From the NCBI RefSeq assembly GCF_013374115.1, contig NZ_AP022673.1, positions 3,062,001 to 3,126,000 of the forward strand: a DNA stretch of 64,000 nucleotides, in the 5' to 3' direction. Source of the stretch: Sphingomonas sp. HMP9. GTDB lineage: Bacteria; Pseudomonadota; Alphaproteobacteria; Sphingomonadales; Sphingomonadaceae. This document shows, one piece after another, positions 45,374 through 54,509 of this stretch. A model generated the notes under the pieces. That model saw nothing but the letters and a program-made list of their open reading frames with translations. It did no database searches and was not told the origin of the DNA. Both the position numbers and the translations under genes were made by a program. Numbering within the stretch: the stretch's first letter is position 1; each line of letters opens with the position of its first letter.

Positions 45374-45492
45374 GGAAGAGGGGCGACGGAAGAGGGGCGA
45401 CGGAAGAGGGGCGACGGACTGCGGAAGAGGGGCGACGGACTGCGGAAGAGGGGCGACGGAAGAGGGGCGACGGACTGCGGAAGAGGGACGGC
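45374..45492. repeat. Minisatellite of 14-base units
   Basis: Seven units of GGAAGAGGGGCGAC or near copies, three of them followed by GGACTGC, lie just before the end of the nucleoside transporter gene on the other strand. Similar single units occur at 45111-45165. Units are contiguous and there are no unique spacers. Confidence 0.8.
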
Positions 45493-45506
45493 GGACGGGT
45501 GGCGGC

Positions 45507-46772
45507 TCAGCCGATCAGAAGGCCCGCGAGCGCTGCGGACATCAGGTTGGCGAGGCTGCCCGCGGCCAGTGCGCGCAGGCCGAGCTTGGCGATCATCGGG
45601 CGTTGGTTGGGCGCTAGGCTGCCGGTGACGGCCATTTGGATCGCGATCGACGAGAAGTTCGCAAAGCCGCACAGCGAGAAGGTGATGACCGCGATCGTGC
45701 GTGCGCTCAGCCCCTGCTGCGTGCCGAGCGAGATATAGGCGACGAATTCGTTCAGCACGATCTTCTGCCCGAACAGACCGCCGGCGATCCCCGCCTCGTC
45801 CCAGGGCACGTTCAGCAGGAACATGATCGGCGCGAAGACATAGCCGAGCAGGCCCTGGAAGCTGAGCCCGGGCAGGCCGATCATGTTGCCGAGCCCGCCG
45901 AGCAGGCCGTTGGCGAGCGCCACCAGCGCCACGAACGCCAACACCATCGCGCCGACCGCGACCGCGAGGCGCACGCCGGTCTGCGCACCCTGCGCGGCGG
46001 CCATGATCAGGTTGGCGGGCTTTTCCTCGTCGTGCGTCGCCTGCGGCATGGGCTCGCCTGCCGAGGATTCGCCGGGCAGGTCGCCGAGCGCGAGTTCGCC
46101 TTCGGGCGGCGTCACGCGGTCGGGCATGATGATCTTGGCCATCAGGATGCCACCGGGCGCGGCCATGAAGCTGGCGGCGAGCAGATAATCGATGCGGATC
46201 CCCATCGACGCGTACGCCGCGAGGATGGTGCCGGCGACGCCGGCCATGCCGCTGGTCATCACCGTGAACAGCTGCGCCGGCGTGAGGCCTGCGAGATAGG
46301 GGCGGATGACGAGCGGCGATTCGCTCTGACCGACGAAGATGTTCGCGGCCGCGCACAGCGATTCGACCTTCGAGACGCCGATGACCTTCTCGATCCCGCC
46401 GCCGACCCAGCGCACGACGAACTGCATGATGCCGAGATAATAGAGGATCGAGACGAGGCTGGCGAAGAAGATGATGACCGGCAACGCGGCGATCGCGAAG
46501 CTCTGGCCGCCGATTTCGGGCGTCGCCATCTTGCCGAACAGGAATTCGGTGCCCTTCTGCGAATAGCCGAGCAGGTTGGCGACGCCGCCCGACATCTCGC
46601 CGAGCACGACCTTGCCGAAGCTCGAATACAGCACGAGCACGGCGATGCCCGCCTGCAGCGCGAAGGCGGCGCCGACGATGCGCAGGCGGATCGCCCGGCG
46701 ATCGCTCGACAGCAGCACGGCAATGCCGAGGATGACGGCGATGCCCGCAAGGCCGATGACTAGTCTTTCCAT
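45507..46772 (-). CDS. Concentrative nucleoside transporter (NupC/CNT family)
   Basis: A 421-residue inner-membrane symporter for nucleosides. It shows around ten hydrophobic segments, and the CNT core FVGQSESPLVIRPYLAGLT with the substrate-binding Gln/Ser/Glu run, then MTSGMAGVAGTILAAYASMG, and late SLCGFANFSSIAIQMA, another binding region. The loop near residues 225-250 is acidic and polar. The length matches E. coli NupC/NupX. It stands alone, divergent from the queuosine-precursor transporter gene. Confidence 0.9.
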   Translation of the reverse strand: MERLVIGLAGIAVILGIAVLLSSDRRAIRLRIVGAAFALQAGIAVLVLYSSFGKVVLGEMSGGVANLLGYSQKGTEFLFGKMATPEIGGQSFAIAALPVIIFFASLVSILYYLGIMQFVVRWVGGGIEKVIGVSKVESLCAAANIFVGQSESPLVIRPYLAGLTPAQLFTVMTSGMAGVAGTILAAYASMGIRIDYLLAASFMAAPGGILMAKIIMPDRVTPPEGELALGDLPGESSAGEPMPQATHDEEKPANLIMAAAQGAQTGVRLAVAVGAMVLAFVALVALANGLLGGLGNMIGLPGLSFQGLLGYVFAPIMFLLNVPWDEAGIAGGLFGQKIVLNEFVAYISLGTQQGLSARTIAVITFSLCGFANFSSIAIQMAVTGSLAPNQRPMIAKLGLRALAAGSLANLMSAALAGLLIG

Positions 46773-46914
46773 GGACGCCCTGCATTTTTAACTGACACGC
46801 GCCGCCCCCCGGCCGCGCAAGCGACCGACATGACACGCCGCCGCGCCCATCGCTAGTCCTATCGGGGTCGCTAGTCATTTGACGGCGCGCGCGTTTTCGC
46901 TAGCGTCCCCGGCG

Positions 46915-47562
46915 ATGGATAAGCCTGTTCCCGCGTTCCCGCGTTCGCTCTTCGTTTTTTCGGTCCTGTACGGCGGCATGGTGTGCATTGCCGGCGTGTT
47001 GGGGGTGAAGCAGGTCGCGCTCGGCCCGCTTGCAGTCGAGGCGGGGATCTTCGGCTTCCTGCTGCTGGTGGTGCTGAGCAGCGCGATTTCCGAACTGCAC
47101 GGCCAGAAGACTGCGACGTTCCTGGTACGCCTCGGCTTCATTCCCCTGCTGGTGTCGTCGGCGCTGATCCACCTAGTGCTGGCATTGCCGCACGATCCGG
47201 GGATGTACCCGCCCGCGGTCGACGCGTTCCCGGTGGTCGTCGGACAAAGCTCTCGGATGATGATCGCGGGGCTGATCTCCTACGGGATCTCGCAGACGCT
47301 CAACGTGCTGATCTTCTCGAAGCTGTCGGGACAGGTCGGCAGCGGCGAGGGCAAGCTCGTCTGGCTGCGCGGCATGATCGCGAGCATCATTTCGCAGATC
47401 ATCGACACGATTTTGTTCATCACCATCTCGTTCCTCGGCGAACGGCCGATCCTCGGCCTGATGGAGGGGCAGATGCTCACCAAGGTCGTGCTGTCGATCG
47501 TGCTGGTGCCGTTCATGATCACGTTCTTCGTGCGACTGGGGCGGCGGCTGGACCGGGGTTAA
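46915..47562 (+). CDS. yhhQ: Queuosine precursor transporter (YhhQ/VUT family)
   Basis: A 215-residue membrane protein that imports queuosine precursors (preQ0/preQ1) in known members. Six hydrophobic segments are visible. The family marks are ISELHGQKTATFLVRLG after the second span and GMIASIISQIIDTILFITIS near the end. ATG at 46915 removes a non-conserved extension from 46879. The gene is monocistronic, followed by an inverted repeat. Confidence 0.88.
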   Translation: MDKPVPAFPRSLFVFSVLYGGMVCIAGVLGVKQVALGPLAVEAGIFGFLLLVVLSSAISELHGQKTATFLVRLGFIPLLVSSALIHLVLALPHDPGMYPPAVDAFPVVVGQSSRMMIAGLISYGISQTLNVLIFSKLSGQVGSGEGKLVWLRGMIASIISQIIDTILFITISFLGERPILGLMEGQMLTKVVLSIVLVPFMITFFVRLGRRLDRG

Positions 47563-47564
47563 CC

Positions 47565-47647
47565 CGTCATCCTGGCGACAGTCAGGATCCAGAGCCACGA
47601 GGGACGCCGCCCGTTAGCCTGGATCGGGACTTTCGTCAGGATGACGG
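47565..47647. repeat. Intergenic inverted repeat, family 1, copy b
   Basis: GTCATCCTGGCGACAGTCAG on the left pairs imperfectly with GACTTTCGTCAGGATGAC on the right. It lies between yhhQ and argB and could act as a terminator-like hairpin. Confidence 0.65.
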
Positions 47648-47704
47648 AATTGATGATATGCGGTCCTGCTTTCGCTAATCCCCCGCACTGGCTAAGGGAG
47701 CGCG

Positions 47705-48622
47705 ATGACCGATCACACGCCCGATCCCGCCCTGCTCGCCAAGGCGGAAACGCTCACCGAGGCACTGCCCTATTTGCAGCGGTACGCCGGCAAGACGTTC
47801 GTCGTGAAATATGGCGGCCACGCGATGGGCGACCCGGAATTGCAGCGCGATTTCGCCGAGGACATGGTGCTGCTGAAGGCGGTCGGCATCAACCCGGTCG
47901 TCGTCCATGGCGGCGGGCCGCAGATCGGCGCGATGCTCAAGCGGCTAGGCGTCGAATCGCGCTTCGTCGACGGCCTGCGCGTGACCGACGCGGAAACCGC
48001 GCAGATCGCCGAAATGGTGCTCGCGGGCTCGATCAACAAGGAAATCGTCGGCTGGATCGGGCAGGCGGGCGGCCGCGCGGTCGGCATTTCGGGCAAGGAT
48101 GCCGGCCTCGTCCTCGCGCAGAAGGTCGGCCATGGCCGCGAGCCGGACAAGCTGCAGGGAATCGAACGCCATGTCGACCTGGGCTTCGTGGGCGAGCCGA
48201 TCGCGGTCGACCGGACGATCCTCGACACGCTGATCGCGGCGGACATCATCCCGGTGATCGCACCGATCGGCATCGGCGCCGATGGTCACACTTACAACAT
48301 CAATGCGGATACGATGGCAGGCGCGATCGCCGCGGCAATGGGCGCCGCGCGCTTCTTCCTGCTGACCGATATCGTCGGCGTGCTCGACAAGCAGGGCGAA
48401 TTGCTGACCGATCTCGATCCGGCGCGGATCGCCGAACTGCGCGCCGACGGCACGGTGACGGGTGGCATGATCCCCAAGCTCGATACCTGCGTCGCGGCGG
48501 TCGAATCGGGTGTCGACGCCGCGGTCATTATCGACGGCCGGGTGCCGCATGCGATGCTGCTGGAGATCTTCACCAAGCAGGGCGCGGGTACGCTGGTGAG
48601 TGCGAACGGGCGCTCGCGGTAG
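47705..48622 (+). CDS. argB: Acetylglutamate kinase
   Basis: A 305-residue amino-acid kinase that phosphorylates N-acetylglutamate in arginine synthesis. [12 protein letters not shown] near residue 31, [18 protein letters not shown] and the substrate site [17 protein letters not shown] are all present, and [19 protein letters not shown] is the usual C-terminal ATP-site block. Length and motifs are normal. ATG at 47705 has GGGAG upstream. The N-terminal extension is of the kind seen in arginine-regulated enzymes. Confidence 0.95.
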   Translation: MTDHTPDPALLAKAETLTEALPYLQRYAGKTFVVKYGGHAMGDPELQRDFAEDMVLLKAVGINPVVVHGGGPQIGAMLKRLGVESRFVDGLRVTDAETAQIAEMVLAGSINKEIVGWIGQAGGRAVGISGKDAGLVLAQKVGHGREPDKLQGIERHVDLGFVGEPIAVDRTILDTLIAADIIPVIAPIGIGADGHTYNINADTMAGAIAAAMGAARFFLLTDIVGVLDKQGELLTDLDPARIAELRADGTVTGGMIPKLDTCVAAVESGVDAAVIIDGRVPHAMLLEIFTKQGAGTLVSANGRSR

Positions 48623-48645
48623 CGTCTCGCGACGTCGCCCCACGC

Positions 48646-48727
48646 CTGTCATCCTGATGAAAGTCAGGATCCAGAGCCGCTAGGGTGACGTTTGTGGCTC
48701 TGGATCCTGGGTCGAGCCCAGGATGAC
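48646..48727. repeat. Intergenic inverted repeat, family 1, copy c
   Basis: CAGGATCCAGAGCC and GGCTCTGGATCCTG pair exactly; the outer parts vary. It occupies the space between argB and the yggT promoter. Confidence 0.7.
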
Positions 48728-48856
48728 GAGGGTTGGGGCCGCGGTGCAGCGCACATCCTCGTGCGCCCACTCGCGACACTGACCAGCGACACCACAGGGC
48801 TTCTCGTTCTCCCCCCGCCCCCTTATATCGGCAACACACCAGCGGAGACCCTTGCC

Positions 48857-49159
48857 TTGATCGCCCTTCTTCAGATCGTCCAGTTGCTGCTCACCGTCAT
48901 CTGGTGGATCATCGTCGTTCAGGCGATCCTGTCGTGGCTGATCGCGTTCAACGTCATCAACACGCACAGCGATTTCGTCCGCACCGTGTGGACCGCACTG
49001 CAGCGCATGACCGAGCCGATGTATCGTCCGATCCGCCGCGTGCTCCCCGATTTCGGCGCGCTGGACCTGTCGCCGCTCGTCGTGCTGCTGATCCTCTACA
49101 TCCTCAGCAACATCGTCATTCCGAACATCGCGCAGAATTACCTCGTCGCGACCTATTGA
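48857..49159 (+). CDS. yggT: YggT family membrane protein
   Basis: A 100-residue protein with two hydrophobic segments (IVQLLLTVIWWIIVVQAILS and VVLLILYILSNIVIP) around a conserved loop RMTEPMYRPIRRVLPDFG. TTG at 48857 is chosen as the start: GGAGA lies upstream and the protein then begins as YggT proteins do. The family is linked to osmotic and division-related functions without a defined activity. Its stop overlaps the next start (TTGA). Confidence 0.86.
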   Translation: MIALLQIVQLLLTVIWWIIVVQAILSWLIAFNVINTHSDFVRTVWTALQRMTEPMYRPIRRVLPDFGALDLSPLVVLLILYILSNIVIPNIAQNYLVATY

Positions 49160-49467
49160 GCCAGCAACCGGCATGGCGCGCACTGGCTGACGGGCTGGCG
49201 ATCGCCGTCCGGGTCACGCCGCGCGGCGGCCGCGACGCGCTGACCGCCGGGACCGACGCGCATTTCGCGGCGCGCCTGGCGGCGGCGCCGGTGGACGGCG
49301 CTGCGAACGCCGCGCTGATCGCGCTGGTCGCCAAGACGTTCGGCGTGCCAAAGCGCGCGGTGACGTTTGTCTCGGGTGAAACCGCCCGGCTGAAGCGCCT
49401 GCGCATCGCCGGTGACGTCGCTACGCTGGCGGAAATCGCGTCCGCGCTCTATGGGCCGCGGGCATGA
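49156..49467 (+). CDS. DUF167 (YggU) family protein
   Basis: A 103-residue cytoplasmic protein. [12 protein letters not shown] near residue 20, [40 protein letters not shown] is the DUF167 block (shortened here to its flanks). TTG at 49156 overlaps the yggT stop and ATGA links it to folD. Function is unknown. Confidence 0.84.
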   Translation: MSQQPAWRALADGLAIAVRVTPRGGRDALTAGTDAHFAARLAAAPVDGAANAALIALVAKTFGVPKRAVTFVSGETARLKRLRIAGDVATLAEIASALYGPRA

Positions 49468-50339
49468 GCGCGACCATCATCGACGGCAAGGCCTTCGCCG
49501 CCGGCCTCCGGGCCCGTATCGCAGACGGCGTCACCGCCTTTCGGACACAGGCGGGCCGCGCGCCCGGCCTTGCCGTGGTGCTGGTCGGCGAGGATCCCGC
49601 CTCGAACGTCTATGTCCGCTCGAAGGGCAAGGCGACGCGCGAGGCTGGGATGGAGAGCATCGAGCACCGGCTGCCCGCCGACGTGTCGGCCGACGACTTG
49701 CTCGCGCTGGTCACGACACTGAACGCCGATCCGGCGATCGACGGCATCCTGGTCCAGCTGCCCTTGCCCAAGCATATCGACGAGCAGGCGGTGATATCGG
49801 CGATCGATCCCGACAAGGACGTCGACGGGTTCCACCCGATCAACGCGGGCCGTCTCGCGACCGGGCTGCCGGGGTTCGTGCCCTGCACGCCGCTCGGCTG
49901 CGTGATGCTGCTCAAGAGCGTGTTGCCGAACCTCAGCGGGCTCGAGGCGGTCGTCGTCGGGCGCTCGAACATCGTCGGCAAGCCGATGGCGCAATTGCTG
50001 CTCCGCGAAAGCTGCACCGTTACCGTCGTGCATAGCCGGACGACGGACGTGCCCGCGCATATCCGCCGCGCCGATATCGTCGTCGCTGCCGTAGGAATCC
50101 CGCAGATGATCCAGGGCGACTGGCTGAAGCCCGGCGCGACCGTGATCGACGTCGGCATCAACCGGACCGAGACGGGGCTGGTCGGCGACGTCGACTTCGC
50201 GAGCGCGGTCGACGTCGCGGGTGCGATCACGCCGGTGCCGGGGGGCGTCGGGCCGATGACGATCGCGTGCCTGCTGCGCAATACTCTGGTCTCGGCAGGG
50301 CGCCGCGAAGGCGTTGCGATCGAGGAGTCGAGCCTGTGA
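49464..50339 (+). CDS. folD: Bifunctional methylenetetrahydrofolate dehydrogenase/cyclohydrolase
   Basis: A 291-residue folate enzyme that interconverts methylene-, methenyl- and formyl-tetrahydrofolate with [25 protein letters not shown] carries the catalytic Tyr and Lys region, [12 protein letters not shown] follows, and [15 protein letters not shown] plus [16 protein letters not shown] are signature blocks. Full length. It is coupled to DUF167 upstream (ATGA) and to marC downstream (GTGA). Confidence 0.95.
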   Translation: MSATIIDGKAFAAGLRARIADGVTAFRTQAGRAPGLAVVLVGEDPASNVYVRSKGKATREAGMESIEHRLPADVSADDLLALVTTLNADPAIDGILVQLPLPKHIDEQAVISAIDPDKDVDGFHPINAGRLATGLPGFVPCTPLGCVMLLKSVLPNLSGLEAVVVGRSNIVGKPMAQLLLRESCTVTVVHSRTTDVPAHIRRADIVVAAVGIPQMIQGDWLKPGATVIDVGINRTETGLVGDVDFASAVDVAGAITPVPGGVGPMTIACLLRNTLVSAGRREGVAIEESSL

Positions 50340-50956
50340 TAGAACTCTACATCTCGTCGCTGATCACGTTCTTCGTGGTCATCGATCCGCCGGGCTGCGC
50401 GCCGATCTATGCCGGACTGTCGGCGAGCGCGTCGGCGCTCCAGAAGCGGGCGATGGCGATCCGTGCGGTCGGCGTGTCGGCGGCGATCCTGTTCGTGTTC
50501 GCGCTGTTCGGCGAGGCGTTGCTGAAAGGGCTGGGGATCAGCCTGGCGAGCTTCCGCATTGCCGGCGGCATCATGCTGTTCCTGATCGCGCTCGAGATGG
50601 TGTTCGAAAAGCGCACCGAGCGCCGCGAGGATCGCGCCGCGAAGGTCGCCAGCGACCCTGAGGCGGAGGACGTCTCGATCTTCCCGATGGCGATGCCGAT
50701 GATCGCCGGGCCGGGCTCGATCGCGTCGGTGATGCTGTTGATGAGCCGCAACAGCGGAATCGAGCGCTCGGCGGTGGTGCTCGCGGCGATGGTGACGATC
50801 CTGCTGCTGACGCTGGTCGCGCTGCTGGCCGCGGGGCCGATCATGCGGATCCTGGGCGCGAAGATCGAGGCGGTGATCACCCGCCTGCTCGGCGTGCTGT
50901 TGGCGGCACTGGCGGTGCAGTTCGTGATCGACGGGCTGACCGAAGTCCTGCGCTAG
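50336..50956 (+). CDS. MarC-family integral membrane protein
   Basis: A 206-residue protein with six hydrophobic segments. [17 protein letters not shown] is the first conserved block and [20 protein letters not shown] the second, as in MarC/YchE proteins whose transport role is not established. The GTG start at 50336 overlaps the folD stop by four bases. The loop near residues 100-115 is strongly charged. Confidence 0.87.
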   Translation: MIELYISSLITFFVVIDPPGCAPIYAGLSASASALQKRAMAIRAVGVSAAILFVFALFGEALLKGLGISLASFRIAGGIMLFLIALEMVFEKRTERREDRAAKVASDPEAEDVSIFPMAMPMIAGPGSIASVMLLMSRNSGIERSAVVLAAMVTILLLTLVALLAAGPIMRILGAKIEAVITRLLGVLLAALAVQFVIDGLTEVLR

Positions 50957-50959
50957 GTC

Positions 50960-51034
50960 GTTCTCCTGCGAATGCAGGAGCCCAGGATTACAGACGGTGT
51001 CATTCGTTACCCTGGGCTCCTGCGTTCGCAGGAG
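50960..51034. repeat. Intergenic inverted repeat, family 2
   Basis: TTCTCCTGCGAATGCAGGAG (with GCCCAGG) and CCTGGGCTCCTGCGTTCGCA pair as long arms around about 25 bases. It separates two convergent genes and could terminate both. Confidence 0.72.
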
Positions 51035-51040
51035 AACCGA

Positions 51041-52828
51041 TCAATCCACCTTGAACAACCGCAGCGGCGATTTGCGCGGCAACGGTAGCGGCGTCAGCCA
51101 CGCCGGCACCTCGTTCTTCGCCATCTGCGCATAGAATCCCTTCGGGCTGCGTGCCTTGTAGTTGGTCGACTCCGCCGCGTTCGGGCAAAGCAGCAGCATC
51201 GTCGCGCCGTGCCGCCTGATGATCGCATGCGCCTGGTCCGCCGTCCCGCCGAACGCGTGCTGGACGTCGAGGATCGCATCGCCGTTGCGGTGATAGGGCC
51301 CGGCGATCGCATCATGATGCGTGATCGTGATCAGCCGCGGCCCCATGTCGACGAAGGTGAAGATCGTCTGCGCGGGGTATTTGTCGAGCGCCATCAGCAC
51401 GGTCGTGCGCAGGCAGTCGCCGGTCGCCATGTTGACGCGCTTCTCATACGGCTTGGGCCGGTCGATCGGCAGGTATTTGAGCACCATCCCGGCGAACATG
51501 CCCGAGACGATCAGGAACGCGGCGGCCGTCCCCAGCACGCGCACCGCGATCGATCGGTTGCCGAGCAATCGAGGGATGATCAGCCAGGCCAGCGCCGTCG
51601 CGCCCGGAATAGCCAGCAGCTGCGCCGCGGGCCCGGCGCGGACCTGCCACAGCAGCATCGCGCAGGCGAACGCGGTGAACAGCGCGACCGCCGCCCAGCC
51701 GACGGCACGCGGATCGCGCCGCGCGCGCCAGGCGGCGATGATCGCGCCGATCAGGCCGATGATCGGCAGCGTCGCCAGCGCGAAGCCGACGCGGAAGCTG
51801 TGCTTGTAGATCGGCTTGGCCTCGCGGACATTGTTCAGCCAGTTGCGCTGCAGCTCGGGCGAGATGCCCTCGGGCCGCCCAAGACACTGCGGGAAGACGA
51901 GGGCAAAGCCGACGACGATCGCCGCACCGGCCGCGACCGCCAGCGCCAGTCGCATGCCGCGCGACGCGGGCCCGAACCGTGCGAGCAGGAACAGCAGCAT
52001 GCCCGCCGCGATCATCACGCTCAGCCACACCGGGGTCAGCGCGTCGCAGCGCATCGCCTGGTTGGCGTTCGACGCGAACAGCGCGAACCCGAGCGTGCTG
52101 CCCCCGCCCAGCGTCAGCGCATAGATCGACAAACGCTCGGCCTCGGACCGATCCCAAACCCAGCGCAGCGCGATGATCGCCCCTGCCATCGCGGCATAGG
52201 GCAGCAGCTCGAGACCGATCGACAGCGATACCGCACTCGCGATACCGACCATCGCGCCACCGCGACGGCCGTTCGTATCGCACAGGCCCGCGACCGTCAG
52301 GCTCAGCATCGCCAGCTGCCAGCCGTGATGATCGATCCGCTCGGGCATGAACATCAGCATCGTGGCGGTCGCGCCGACCATGAACACGACCGCGAGGGGC
52401 CAGGCATAGGGGCTGATCAACCGCCGCACGGTCGCGCTGATGCCGAGCATCGCGATCGACAACGGCAGCAGCGGCGCGATCCCGCAGGCCAGCCGCTCCG
52501 CCCAGCTGTTGCTGGTGAACAAACGGAAGAACAGGATCAGCCCGGCGATCGGCAGGTCCACGATCCGGCTCCAGTGGATGTCGAACCCGACCGGCGGGTT
52601 CAGCCGGTAGTTGCGCAGATCGTACCAGCCCTGCCCATCGAGCAGCGCGCGGACCTGCATCAGCCGCATGTTGTCGTCGGTATCGCCCAGCGACAGCCAG
52701 CGGACCTGGCCCCAGCGATCGACCATCGACCACGCCGCCACCGCCACCCAGGCGAGCAGCGTCAACGCGATCCAATGCCGATCGAGTTCGTCCAGCAACG
52801 TCCGCCGCTGAAGTGGTGCCTGATCCAA
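51041..52828 (-). CDS. GT-C-like polytopic membrane protein (STT3/PglB-like motifs)
   Basis: A 595-residue protein with about twelve membrane spans and a soluble C-terminal end. Features shared with GT-C oligosaccharyl- and lipid-sugar transferases are the acidic pair in LGDTDDNMRLMQVR (residues 48-60), FDIHWSRIVD (82-91) and ERIDHHGWQLAML (163-175), comparable to the DXD and DHH sites of STT3. TTG at 52828 is well supported by GGAGGA eight bases upstream. Similar sphingomonad proteins may be labelled otherwise. It is divergent from gtrA and probably moves a lipid-linked sugar. Confidence 0.6.
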   Translation of the reverse strand: MDQAPLQRRTLLDELDRHWIALTLLAWVAVAAWSMVDRWGQVRWLSLGDTDDNMRLMQVRALLDGQGWYDLRNYRLNPPVGFDIHWSRIVDLPIAGLILFFRLFTSNSWAERLACGIAPLLPLSIAMLGISATVRRLISPYAWPLAVVFMVGATATMLMFMPERIDHHGWQLAMLSLTVAGLCDTNGRRGGAMVGIASAVSLSIGLELLPYAAMAGAIIALRWVWDRSEAERLSIYALTLGGGSTLGFALFASNANQAMRCDALTPVWLSVMIAAGMLLFLLARFGPASRGMRLALAVAAGAAIVVGFALVFPQCLGRPEGISPELQRNWLNNVREAKPIYKHSFRVGFALATLPIIGLIGAIIAAWRARRDPRAVGWAAVALFTAFACAMLLWQVRAGPAAQLLAIPGATALAWLIIPRLLGNRSIAVRVLGTAAAFLIVSGMFAGMVLKYLPIDRPKPYEKRVNMATGDCLRTTVLMALDKYPAQTIFTFVDMGPRLITITHHDAIAGPYHRNGDAILDVQHAFGGTADQAHAIIRRHGATMLLLCPNAAESTNYKARSPKGFYAQMAKNEVPAWLTPLPLPRKSPLRLFKVD

Positions 52829-52953
52829 AACGCTTTCCTCCAGCCCGCACGCACTCTAGATGCGCGGGCGTATCTCAAGCGTCGCTCTATCGCGGTGCCC
52901 GTAAAGAACAAGGCACCGGCGCGATCGCCGGAGGGTAAAAGAACAAGGCGGGC

Positions 52954-53379
52954 ATGCAGGCGATTTGGCGACAGATGGAGCAGATGCGGGCGAGCGGGGT
53001 GCTGGGCCAGCTCGTGCGCTTCGGCATCGCCGGCGGCATTTCCAGCGTGGTGTACTCGCTCGTCTACCTGCCGCTGACCGCCTATGTCTTCCCGCCGCGC
53101 CAGGCGGTGGCCGCGGTGCCGTTCGCGTTCGCGGTCGCGGTGGTGGTCGGGTTCTTCCTGCACAGCCGCTGGAGCTTCAAGGGACATGCCAAGGCGCCGG
53201 GGGCGGCGCGCCACGTCAAGTTCGTGATCGTCCAGGGCTCGGGGCTCGCGCTCAATGCGGTCATCACCTGGATCGGTACGGCGCTGCTCCATTTGCATCC
53301 GTGGATCCCGCTGATCCCTGCCGTCTTTCTTGCCGCGATCGTGACGTTCCTGCTCAACCGTTTCTGGGTTTTCAACTGA
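52954..53379 (+). CDS. GtrA-family membrane protein
   Basis: A 141-residue protein with four hydrophobic segments. LVRFGIAGGISSVVYSLVY starts the GtrA fold, HSRWSFKGHAKAPG is the usual loop and TFLLNRFWVF the typical end. GtrA proteins are thought to help flip polyprenyl-phosphate sugars. AAGG lies before the ATG. A methyltransferase and a GtrB-like GT2 follow within 1.2 kb, completing a small glycosylation group. Confidence 0.87.
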   Translation: MQAIWRQMEQMRASGVLGQLVRFGIAGGISSVVYSLVYLPLTAYVFPPRQAVAAVPFAFAVAVVVGFFLHSRWSFKGHAKAPGAARHVKFVIVQGSGLALNAVITWIGTALLHLHPWIPLIPAVFLAAIVTFLLNRFWVFN

Positions 53380-53407
53380 TGCTTCCAACGAACTGGGCGA
53401 ACTACTG

Positions 53408-54136
53408 ATGGACCGCATCGTCTACGACCGCATGGCCGCGCATGATTCCACGCATTGGTGGTACCGCGCGCGCCGCGACATTCTCGCCGACTACCTGACC
53501 CGCTACGGCGCGTTGCCGAAGGACGCCAAGATCCTCGAGATCGGCTGCGGCACCGGACATAACCTGCCGATGCTGGCGGAGTTCGGCAGCATCGACGCGA
53601 TCGAAATCGACCCGGCGGCGCGCGAGATCGCGAGCGAGCGGCTCGGCAAGCCCGTCGGCGCGGCGCCTTTGCCCGAGCTGCCGGGCGTGCCCCGCGCGCA
53701 TTACGACCTGATCGCGGTGCTCGACGTGGTCGAGCATATCGAGGACGACGTCGCCGCGCTGAAGGCGATGGCAGATTGCCTCGCGCCCGGTGGCAAGATC
53801 CTGATTGCGGTGCCGGCGCACCAGTGGATGTGGAGCGCACACGACACGGTGAACCACCACCACCGCCGCTATTCGAAGGCGACGTTGCAGTCGGCGATCG
53901 AGACGGCGGGGCTCAAGCCCGAGAAGCTCGGTTATTTCAATTCGCTGCTGTTCCCGCTGGCGGCGGCGGCGCGGATTGCCGGGCGGATGACGGGGCGCGA
54001 CGACAGCGACGATTCCCCGCCGCCCAAGCTGGTGAATGCGTTGTTCGAGACGATCTTCCGGCTAGAGCGGCATCTGGTCGGGCGCGTGCCGATGACGCCG
54101 GGGGTTTCGATCGTGACGCTGGCGGTAACGCGGTAG
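53408..54136 (+). CDS. Class I SAM-dependent methyltransferase
   Basis: A 242-residue methyltransferase. AAHDSTHWWYRARRDILADY precedes motif I ILEIGCGTGHNLPMLAEFG. The acidic DAIEIDPA strand and VLDVVEHIEDDVAALKAM complete the Rossmann fold, and HHHHRRYSKATLQSAIETAG is usual in sugar- or lipid-linked members. It lies 28 bases after gtrA on the same strand. The substrate is not evident. Confidence 0.82.
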   Translation: MDRIVYDRMAAHDSTHWWYRARRDILADYLTRYGALPKDAKILEIGCGTGHNLPMLAEFGSIDAIEIDPAAREIASERLGKPVGAAPLPELPGVPRAHYDLIAVLDVVEHIEDDVAALKAMADCLAPGGKILIAVPAHQWMWSAHDTVNHHHRRYSKATLQSAIETAGLKPEKLGYFNSLLFPLAAAARIAGRMTGRDDSDDSPPPKLVNALFETIFRLERHLVGRVPMTPGVSIVTLAVTR

Positions 54137-54509
54137 CGATCGAGGTATCTGCGCGCCCTCTTCCGTTCGTCCTGAGTAGCCGTCGAGTAGCTGCGAAGCC
54201 GCGTATAGGGACGGCGTATCGAAGGGTATTTGGCGCGCGGAACCCATACCTCGATACGACCCCTCGATACGCTCCTTACGGAGCCAGTCGGTCTCTACTC
54301 GGCACGAACGGAATAGGGCGTGGCGCAACTCCCCGAATTGGCAAGCACGCACCAAGCAATCACTACCCCGGCGAAGGCCGGGGCCCAATTGGGGAACTTG
54401 GCCGACCGAGGACGGCGTCTCGTTACTGCGACCTTTCCAATTGGGCCCCGGCTTTCGCCGGGGTGGTGCTGTTGCGCAAGTGGTGCAGCGATCGGCTTGG
54501 CGGCGTTCG
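54137..54509. repeat. Gap filled by two inverted-repeat units
   Basis: Bases 54168-54312 form an imperfect hairpin whose arms contain TTCGTCCTGAGTAG and CTACTCGGCACGAACGG. Bases 54366-54465 form a second, with CCCCGGCGAAGGCCGGGGCC and GGCCCCGGCTTTCGCCGGGG as arms. The second matches 58343-58442. No coding sequence is supported in this 373-base stretch. Confidence 0.75.

Noticed and set aside
45374..45492. Possible CRISPR array
   Set aside because: Units are 14 bases, contiguous and lack unique spacers; no cas genes are present.
45349..46878. 509-codon frame overlapping the nucleoside transporter
   Set aside because: Same strand, wrong frame of the transporter; no membrane pattern, only shadow composition.
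51209..53077. 622-codon open frame on the + strand
   Set aside because: It lies antisense to the GT-C gene, is rich in Arg/Gln/Asp repeats without domain motifs, and results from high GC with G/C at third positions.
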